Notes under the pieces: generated by a model
Database searches by the model: none
Seen by the model: only the letters and a program-made list of their open reading frames with translations
Told to the model about the DNA's origin: nothing
Source: Pseudofrankia inefficax
GTDB lineage: Bacteria; Actinomycetota; Actinomycetes; Frankiales; Frankiaceae
NCBI RefSeq assembly: GCF_000166135.1
Contig: NC_014666.1
Location: 4,712,001-4,776,000 of the forward strand
Direction: 5' to 3'
DNA length: 64,000 nucleotides
Position numbers and translations under genes: made by a program
Part shown: one piece after another, positions 58,566 through 64,000 of the stretch
Position numbering within the stretch: the stretch's first letter is position 1
Layout: each line of letters begins with the position of its first letter

Positions 58566-60133
58566 GCGGCGGCCCCCGTGGCGACGTTGCCGGTGGCCGC
58601 GCGCATGACCGACGCCTCGTCGGCCTCGGCCCGGCTCAGCTCGGCGGTCAGCCGGCCCTCGTGCAGGACCAGCACCCGGTCGGCCATCCCGAGCACCTCG
58701 GGCAGGTCCGAGGAGATCATCAGCACGGCCATCCCGCCCGCGACCAGCTCGTCGAGGATGCGGTGCACCTCGGCCTTCGTGCCGACGTCGATGCCCCGGG
58801 TCGGCTCGTCGATGATCAGCAGCTTGGGCTGTCGGGCCAGCCACTTGCCCAGCACGACCTTCTGCTGGTTGCCGCCGGACAGCGTCGACACGGGGTCGCG
58901 CAGGTCGCCGGACTTCAGCCGCAGCCGGTCGCCCCAGGTACGGGCCAGCGCCCGTTCGTCCGAGCGCCGCACCAGCCCGAACCGGCGCAGCCCCGCGAGC
59001 GAGGCGAGGGCGACGTTGTGGTCGATGCCGAGTTCCATCACGAGGCCCTGCTGGCGGCGGTCCTCCGGCACCAGCGCGACCCCGGCGGCCATCGCGGCCT
59101 GCGGGGAGCCGTTCGGTAACACGCGGCCGTCGACGCGCACGGTGCCGCCGGTGCGCCGGTCGATCCCGAAGATCGCCCGGGCGACCTCGGTGCGACCGGC
59201 CCCGACCAGGCCGGCGAGCGCGACGATCTCACCGCGGCGCACCGTCAGGGAGATGTCGTCGAACACCCCGACGCTGCTGAGGTGCTCGACCTCCAGCACG
59301 ACGTCGCCCGGGGCGGTGTCGGACTTCGGGAAGAGGCTGTCGAGGTCGCGGCCGACCATCGAGCGGATGATGTCGTCGACCGTCAGGTCCTCGATCGGGT
59401 CGGTCCGCACGAACGCGCCGTCCCGCATGACGGTGACGCGCTGGCAGCTCGCGAAGACCTCCTGCAGGCGGTGCGAGACGAACAGCACCGCCGCGCCCTG
59501 CGAGCGCAGGGTCCGCATGACCTCGAACAGCCGCTCGACCTCGACGTTGGTCAGAGCTGCGGTCGGCTCGTCCATCACCAGGACGGTCGCGTTGCGCGAC
59601 AGCGCCTTGGCGATCTCGACGATCTGCTGGTCGGCGACGGACAGGCCGCGGGCGAGGCGCTGCGGGTCGAGGCGGACCCCTAGCCGGGCGAAGACCTCGG
59701 CAGCCGCCCGGTTCATCGCGCCCCGGTCGATCACGCGGCCCCGGCCGAGCTGCTGGCGGCCCATGAAGATGTTCTCCGCGACCGACAGGTCGGGGAACAG
59801 CGTCGGCTCCTGGTAGATGATCGAGATGCCGGCGGCGCGGGAGGCGTTCGGGCCGTTGAAGGTGACGGGCTCACCGCCGACGACGAGCGTTCCGCCGTCC
59901 GCCTGGTGCACGCCGGCGAGGATCTTGATGAGGGTCGACTTGCCCGCCCCGTTCTCGCCGAGCAGCGCGTGCGCCTCGCCCGGGTACAGGGTGATCGAGC
60001 CGTCGACCAGGGCCTTCACCGGACCGAAGTGCTTGGTCGCTCCCTGCAGCGACAGGGCCGGGGTCGCCCCCTTAGGCGACAGCGCCGGGGCTTCCGCCGC
60101 GTCCCCCGCGGTCTTTTCCATTCGATCAGGCAT
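58562..60133 (-). CDS. rhaT: Rhamnose ABC transporter ATPase (two nucleotide-binding domains)
   Basis: 523-residue tandem CUT2 ATPase. Domain 1: Walker [10 protein letters not shown] (about residues 60-68), Walker [12 protein letters not shown], signature reduced to LSVADQQ. Domain 2: degenerate Walker [10 protein letters not shown], canonical signature LSGGNQQK and Walker [13 protein letters not shown]. This asymmetry is normal for RbsA/AraG-like proteins. ATG 60133 is chosen because an upstream GTG would lie in the candidate LacI operator at 60162. It is the first gene of the minus-strand operon. Confidence 0.94.
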   Translation of the reverse strand: MPDRMEKTAGDAAEAPALSPKGATPALSLQGATKHFGPVKALVDGSITLYPGEAHALLGENGAGKSTLIKILAGVHQADGGTLVVGGEPVTFNGPNASRAAGISIIYQEPTLFPDLSVAENIFMGRQQLGRGRVIDRGAMNRAAAEVFARLGVRLDPQRLARGLSVADQQIVEIAKALSRNATVLVMDEPTAALTNVEVERLFEVMRTLRSQGAAVLFVSHRLQEVFASCQRVTVMRDGAFVRTDPIEDLTVDDIIRSMVGRDLDSLFPKSDTAPGDVVLEVEHLSSVGVFDDISLTVRRGEIVALAGLVGAGRTEVARAIFGIDRRTGGTVRVDGRVLPNGSPQAAMAAGVALVPEDRRQQGLVMELGIDHNVALASLAGLRRFGLVRRSDERALARTWGDRLRLKSGDLRDPVSTLSGGNQQKVVLGKWLARQPKLLIIDEPTRGIDVGTKAEVHRILDELVAGGMAVLMISSDLPEVLGMADRVLVLHEGRLTAELSRAEADEASVMRAATGNVATGAAA

Positions 60134-60161
60134 CGACGGCTGGCCCCTCCTCGTCGACTCA

Positions 60162-60175
60162 GTGAAACCTTTCAC
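60162..60175. promoter_or_regulatory. Candidate LacI-family operator before the transporter operon
   Basis: GTGAAACCTTTCAC has perfect 6-bp arms (GTGAAA/TTTCAC) and lies 29 bp upstream of the ATPase start, on the side facing the divergent LacI gene. LacI-type regulators bind such sites. The centre is CC rather than the usual CG. Confidence 0.6.
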
Positions 60176-60354
60176 GTTCGGAGTGCCCAGAAGCTAACCG
60201 GACGGCCGCAACAGGGTCAAGGGGCAAGTTGCCGGATCGTTACGACATGCCGCCCGCGGCACAACTACCGAGATCTGGGGGCGTTGGCCCAGCTCGGTGG
60301 CGTAACGTCGCGGTCGGTCGGGCGCTTCCGACGACGGCAACCGGACGCTAGCGG

Positions 60355-60368
60355 TTGATACGGTTCAA
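60355..60368. promoter_or_regulatory. Candidate LacI-family operator before the regulator gene
   Basis: TTGATACGGTTCAA has symmetric ends TTGA/TCAA and the central CG typical of LacI-family sites (10 of 14 positions symmetric). It lies 24 bp before the regulator ATG. Confidence 0.5.
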
Positions 60369-60392
60369 ATCGGTCTTCGCGGAGGGAGGGAC

Positions 60393-61406
60393 ATGGCCGA
60401 CTCGGTCAGCGTCGTCGATGTCGCCCGGCGCGCCGGGGTGTCCGTCGGCACCGTCTCGAACGTCCTCAACCGCCCGGACCGGGTCTCCCCGGCGACCCGC
60501 GACCGCGTGCTCGCCGCCATCGAGGAGCTCGGGTTCGTCCGCAACGAGGCGGCCCGTCAGCTGCGGGCCGGCCGGAGCCGGACGATCGGGCTGATCGTGC
60601 TGGACGTACGCAACCCCTTCTTCACGGACCTCGCCGCCGGCGTCGAGGCGGCCGCGGCGGGCGAGGGCCTGTCGGTGATCCTCTGCGACTCCGGCGACGA
60701 CCCACGCCGCGAGGAACGCTACCTGAGCCTGCTCCAGGAGCAGCGCGCCTACGGGATCATGATCACGCCGGTCTCCGAGGACCGCGGCCGCATCGAGGAG
60801 ATCCGCCAGCACGGCACGCCCGTCGTGCTGGTCGACCGCGCCTCCCACGGCGGCCAGTGCTCGGTGTCCGTCAACGACCTGGTCGGCGGCGAGCTGGCGG
60901 CGGCGCACCTGCTGGGCCTCGGGCACCGCCGGATCGCCTTCATCGGCGGCCCGCCCACCATCCGGCAGGTGGCCGACCGGCTCGCCGGGGCGCGCCTCGC
61001 GGTGACGAAGGCTGGCCTGGTCGGCGAGACGCTGACGCTGGTCGAGACCGCAGCGCTCAACGTCGACGCCGGCCGCCAGGCGGGCGTGCGGGTCGCGGAG
61101 ATGCCGGCGTCCGTGCGGCCGACCGCGGTGTTCTGCGCCAACGACCTGATCGCCCTGGGCGTCCTGCAGGAGATGACCCGCCGGCGGCTCAAGGTCCCCG
61201 AGGACCTCGCCATCGTCGGGTACGACAACATCGACTTCGCCGCCGCCGCGGCCGTCCCGCTGACGTCGGTGGCGCAGCCGCGGGCCCAGCTGGGCCAGAC
61301 CGCGGCCGAGCTGCTCATCGACGAGGTGTCGGCGCACCGCACCCACCGCCACCGCCAGGTCGTCTTCGAACCGGACCTGGTCGTACGAGAATCCACCCAG
61401 CCCTGA
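60393..61406 (+). CDS. LacI-family transcriptional regulator of the deoxysugar locus
   Basis: 337 residues. Helix-turn-helix with hinge: VSVVDVARRAGVSVGTVSNV (5-24), LNRPDRVSPATRDRVLAAIE, then ARQLRAGRSRTIGLIVLDVR where the effector domain begins. The C-terminal periplasmic-binding fold (about 62-335) contains the usual AVFCANDLIALGVLQEM. GGAGGGAC precedes ATG. It lies between the transporter run and lutABC and so probably controls both. The effector is likely a rhamnose-pathway sugar; that is inferred from place. Confidence 0.93.
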   Translation: MADSVSVVDVARRAGVSVGTVSNVLNRPDRVSPATRDRVLAAIEELGFVRNEAARQLRAGRSRTIGLIVLDVRNPFFTDLAAGVEAAAAGEGLSVILCDSGDDPRREERYLSLLQEQRAYGIMITPVSEDRGRIEEIRQHGTPVVLVDRASHGGQCSVSVNDLVGGELAAAHLLGLGHRRIAFIGGPPTIRQVADRLAGARLAVTKAGLVGETLTLVETAALNVDAGRQAGVRVAEMPASVRPTAVFCANDLIALGVLQEMTRRRLKVPEDLAIVGYDNIDFAAAAAVPLTSVAQPRAQLGQTAAELLIDEVSAHRTHRHRQVVFEPDLVVRESTQP

Positions 61407-61450
61407 CCCGGCCGGGCACCCGGATCGTTGTCGCTGACGCGGGAGGGCCC

Positions 61451-62236
61451 GTGAAGATCGCGCTGTTCGTGAGCTGCCTGGTCGACGGGCTGTATCCCCA
61501 GGTCGGCCAGGCCACCGTGCGGCTGCTGCGCCGCCTCGGCCATGACGTCGAGGTGCCGTCGTCGCAGACCTGCTGCGGGCAGATGCACGTCAACACCGGC
61601 TACCCCCGCGAGGCGCTGCCGCTGGTGCGCAACCACGTCGACACCTTCGCCGGGTACGACGCGATCGTCGTGCCGAGCGGTTCGTGCACCGGCGCGATCC
61701 GCCACCAGCACGCCGACGTCGCCCGCCAGTTCGGCGACGAGGCGCTCGCCGAGCGGGCCGAGCAGGTCGCGGAACACACCTACGAGCTGTCCGAGCTGCT
61801 GGTCGACGTGCTCGGGGTGACCGACGTCGGCGCGTCGTTCCCGCACCGGGTCACCTACCACCCGACCTGCCACTCGCTGCGCCTGCTCGGCGTCGGCGAC
61901 CGGCCGCTGCGGCTGCTGCGGGCGGTGCGCGGCCTCGACCTGGTCGAGCTGCCGGCGGCCGAGCAGTGCTGCGGCTTCGGCGGGACGTTCGCGCTGAAGA
62001 ACCCGGACGTCTCGACGGCGATGCTCGCCGACAAGATGGCCGGCATCCTGACGACCCGGGCCGAGGTCGCCACGGCCGGCGACGCGTCCTGCCTGATGCA
62101 CATCGGCGGCGGCCTGTCCCGGCTGCGCAGCGGGGTGCGCACGCTGCACCTCGCGGAGATCCTCGCCTCGACCGAGCAGGACGCGCCGGCCACGACGGCG
62201 GGCGCGGCGGCGGCCACGACGGGAGCCCGGTCATGA
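61451..62236 (+). CDS. lutA: L-lactate utilisation protein A (iron-sulfur subunit)
   Basis: 261 residues. Two CCG (cysteine-rich) domains: LVDGLYPQ, SSQTCCGQMHVNTGYP and GSCTGAIRH in the first half, then YHPTCHSLR and AEQCCGFGGTFALKNP in the second. This is the LutA/GlpC-like pattern; such subunits carry the quinone-linked Fe-S centre in L-lactate oxidation to pyruvate. GTG start behind GGGAGGG, 44 bp after the LacI stop. The stop overlaps lutB (ATGA). Confidence 0.94.
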   Translation: MKIALFVSCLVDGLYPQVGQATVRLLRRLGHDVEVPSSQTCCGQMHVNTGYPREALPLVRNHVDTFAGYDAIVVPSGSCTGAIRHQHADVARQFGDEALAERAEQVAEHTYELSELLVDVLGVTDVGASFPHRVTYHPTCHSLRLLGVGDRPLRLLRAVRGLDLVELPAAEQCCGFGGTFALKNPDVSTAMLADKMAGILTTRAEVATAGDASCLMHIGGGLSRLRSGVRTLHLAEILASTEQDAPATTAGAAAATTGARS

Positions 62237-63702
62237 CGTTTCTCGGGCTGCCGACCGCGCCGGCCGGCGTCGGGCACCTCACGGGCACCCAGACCTTCCC
62301 CGCGGCGGCGCGGACGGCGGTCGCGGACACCCAGCTGCGCCGCAACCTCGGCAACGCCACCTCCACGATCCGGGCCAAGCGGGCGTCGGTGGTCGCCGAG
62401 CTGCCCGACTGGGGCGAGCTGCGCGCCGCCGGTGCCGCGATCAAGGACGACGTGCTCGCCCACCTGGACCGCTACCTGCTCCAGCTGGAGGAGCGGGTCA
62501 CCGCGGCCGGCGGGCAGGTGCACTGGGCCCGCGACGCCGTCGAGGCGAACCGCATCGTCACCGAGCTGGTCGTGGCCACCGGCGTGGACGAGGTCGTCAA
62601 GGTCAAGTCGATGGCGACCCAGGAGATCGGCCTGAACGAGGCGCTCGCCGCGGCCGGGATCGCCGCGATCGAGACCGACCTCGCCGAGCTGATCGTCCAG
62701 CTCAGCGACGACCGGCCCAGCCACATCCTGGTGCCGGCGATCCACCGCAACCGGGCCGAGATCCGCGAGATCTTCCTGCGCGACATGCCGGGCGTCGACC
62801 GGGACCTGACCGACGACCCGGCGGCGCTGGCCGCGGCGGCCCGCACGCACCTGCGGCACAAGCTGCTCACGGCGAGCGTCGCGGTCAGCGGCGCGAACTT
62901 CGCCGTCGCCGAGACCGGGACCCTCGCCGTGGTCGAGTCCGAGGGCAACGGCCGGATGTGCCTGACCGTCCCGCGCACGCTCATCACCGTCATGGGCCTC
63001 GAGAAGGTCGTCCCGACCTGGCGTGACCTGGAGGTCTTCCTCCAGCTGCTCCCCCGCTCCTCGACCGGCGAGCGGATGAACCCGTACACGTCGATGTGGA
63101 CCGGGGCGACCGAGGGGCAGACGTTCCACCTCGTGCTGCTCGACAACGGCCGGACCGCGACGCTGGCCGACCCGCGCGGCCGGGCCGCGCTGCGCTGCAT
63201 CCGCTGCTCGGCGTGCCTGAACGTCTGCCCGGTCTACGAGCGGGCCGGCGGCCACGCCTACGGGTCGGTGTACCCGGGGCCGATCGGCGCGGTGCTGTCG
63301 CCGCAGCTCACCGGCCTGGGCGGCGACGGCGCGTCCGGCGGGATCAACGCCAGCCTGCCCTATGCCTCGACGCTGTGTGGCGCCTGCCTCGACGCGTGCC
63401 CGGTCGCGATCGACATCCCGTCGATGCTGGTGCACCTGCGGTCCCGGGCCGTCGACGCCAAGCGGGAGGTCCACCGGCTCCCGTCGGCGGAACGCGCGGC
63501 GATGACGGCCGCAGCCTGGGTCATGAGCGACCCGGCGCGCTGGACCCGGGCGCTGCGCGCCGGCCGGCTCGGCCGCCTGCTGCGCGGCCGCCGCGCGCTG
63601 CCGCCGCCGCTGTCGGCCTGGGCCGGCGCCCGCGACGTCCCCCAGCCCCCGGCGGAGACGTTCCGCGACTGGTGGGCCCGCGAGGGGAACACGACCCCAT
63701 GA
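62233..63702 (+). CDS. lutB: L-lactate utilisation protein B (iron-sulfur protein)
   Basis: 489 residues. LUD domain in the first about 300 residues (VKSMATQEIGLNEALAAAGI, SGANFAVAETGTLAVVESEG, PRTLITVMGLEKVV), then a two-cluster ferredoxin-like module (CIRCSACLNVCPVY and LCGACLDACPVAIDIP, about residues 322-400). The C-terminal tail is DUF3390-like. Cytoplasmic membrane-associated complex with LutA and LutC. Both ends overlap neighbours by 4 bp. Confidence 0.95.
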   Translation: MTFLGLPTAPAGVGHLTGTQTFPAAARTAVADTQLRRNLGNATSTIRAKRASVVAELPDWGELRAAGAAIKDDVLAHLDRYLLQLEERVTAAGGQVHWARDAVEANRIVTELVVATGVDEVVKVKSMATQEIGLNEALAAAGIAAIETDLAELIVQLSDDRPSHILVPAIHRNRAEIREIFLRDMPGVDRDLTDDPAALAAAARTHLRHKLLTASVAVSGANFAVAETGTLAVVESEGNGRMCLTVPRTLITVMGLEKVVPTWRDLEVFLQLLPRSSTGERMNPYTSMWTGATEGQTFHLVLLDNGRTATLADPRGRAALRCIRCSACLNVCPVYERAGGHAYGSVYPGPIGAVLSPQLTGLGGDGASGGINASLPYASTLCGACLDACPVAIDIPSMLVHLRSRAVDAKREVHRLPSAERAAMTAAAWVMSDPARWTRALRAGRLGRLLRGRRALPPPLSAWAGARDVPQPPAETFRDWWAREGNTTP

Positions 63703-64000
63703 GCGCCACCGCCCGCGCGGGCGCCGGCCGCCCCGCGCCGAAACGAACGGGAGAACCCGTGACGTCTGCCCGAGACGAGGTGCTGGCGCGCATCCGGTCG
63801 GCCCTGTCCGACGACACCCCGGACCAGTCGGTCCCGCGCGGCTACCGGCAGGGCCGGGCCGACTCGGCCGGCGACCTCGACCTGTTCGCCCGTCGGGTGA
63901 TCGACTACCACGCGACGGTGACCTTCATGGCGCCCGACCAGCTGCCCGAGGGGATCGCCGCGCGGCTGGACGAGAACCGCGTCGGCCGGCTGGTCGCGCC
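63699..64000 (+). CDS. lutC: L-lactate utilisation protein C (LUD domain), 5' part
   Basis: About 100 residues are in the window; the gene runs off the end. The start ATG overlaps the lutB stop. A GTG at 63759 behind GGGAGAA is an alternative start that gives the usual LutC opening (TSARDEVLARIRSALSD). It should be the third subunit of the lactate oxidation complex; the LUD core is mostly outside the window. Confidence 0.88.
   Translation, partial: MSATARAGAGRPAPKRTGEPVTSARDEVLARIRSALSDDTPDQSVPRGYRQGRADSAGDLDLFARRVIDYHATVTFMAPDQLPEGIAARLDENRVGRLVA

Noticed and set aside
57033-59816. A 927-codon plus-strand open frame over the ABC transporter genes
   Set aside because: It is the complement of the permease and ATPase genes, with Asp/Arg/Gly-rich nonsense composition. 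The minus-strand genes have full family motifs.

Overview
The window is very GC-rich DNA with dense coding on both strands, frequent GTG starts, 4-bp ATGA gene overlaps and many TetR/MarR/PucR/LacI regulators, cytochromes P450, LLM flavoenzymes, a type III polyketide synthase and orphan branched-chain-amino-acid-type binding lipoproteins. This points to a large-genome Actinomycetota; the gene mix looks most like Frankia/Pseudofrankia or a close relative. That assignment is inference from style, not from a marker gene. No rRNA, tRNA, CRISPR array, integrase or transposase was seen. Layout, left to right. 1-6.5 kb: the 3' end of an aldehyde dehydrogenase, a secreted Ig-like protein, a methyltransferase, a TetR regulator with a perfect 16-bp palindrome in front, a binding lipoprotein and an LLM flavin oxidoreductase. 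6.8-11.8 kb: an accessory patch with less GC-biased codons. It holds a candidate type IV restriction protein (sulfur-binding-like domain, zinc ribbon, HNH), a membrane-anchored coiled-coil protein, a gene remnant, a lipoprotein hydrolase, a small membrane protein with a broken tandem copy, and two kinds of palindromic repeat. 12-30.5 kb: an esterase, a two-component system, P450s, a PucR-type regulator with a hexanucleotide repeat, TerC, Ohr, a Baeyer-Villiger-like monooxygenase, an SDR/thioesterase/phosphotransferase group, a CuZn-SOD lipoprotein and a HAD phosphatase. 30.6-41.7 kb: an amidohydrolase, a binding lipoprotein, a MarR/MFS/type III PKS group, a UBP zinc-finger protein, a DUF2993 protein, an alpha/beta hydrolase with a TetR regulator, and a Bcp peroxiredoxin. 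41.8-46.8 kb: an S1C protease followed by a coupled MoxR-DUF58-VWA-VWA operon. 47.8-48.1 kb: a VapB antitoxin whose VapC toxin is reduced to a stub. 48.1-64 kb: the best-understood block, a 6-deoxyhexose (L-rhamnose) catabolic locus. A minus-strand gene run encodes a CUT2 ABC importer, a mutarotase, an L-fucose/arabinose-isomerase-fold protein, an L-rhamnose isomerase, a bifunctional rhamnulose-1-phosphate aldolase/lactaldehyde dehydrogenase and rhamnulokinase. Divergently, a LacI regulator is followed after 44 bp by lutA-lutB-lutC for L-lactate oxidation. The genes form a full route: uptake, anomer and ketose isomerisation, phosphorylation, cleavage to DHAP plus L-lactaldehyde, oxidation to L-lactate and then to pyruvate. 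Scattered through the window are at least seven full or near-full copies (plus partial ones) of a 70-80 bp inverted repeat with ends like TTGATCGCCGTTTCGGCCCT; at least one copy, plus a half copy, lies inside the rhamnose gene run.
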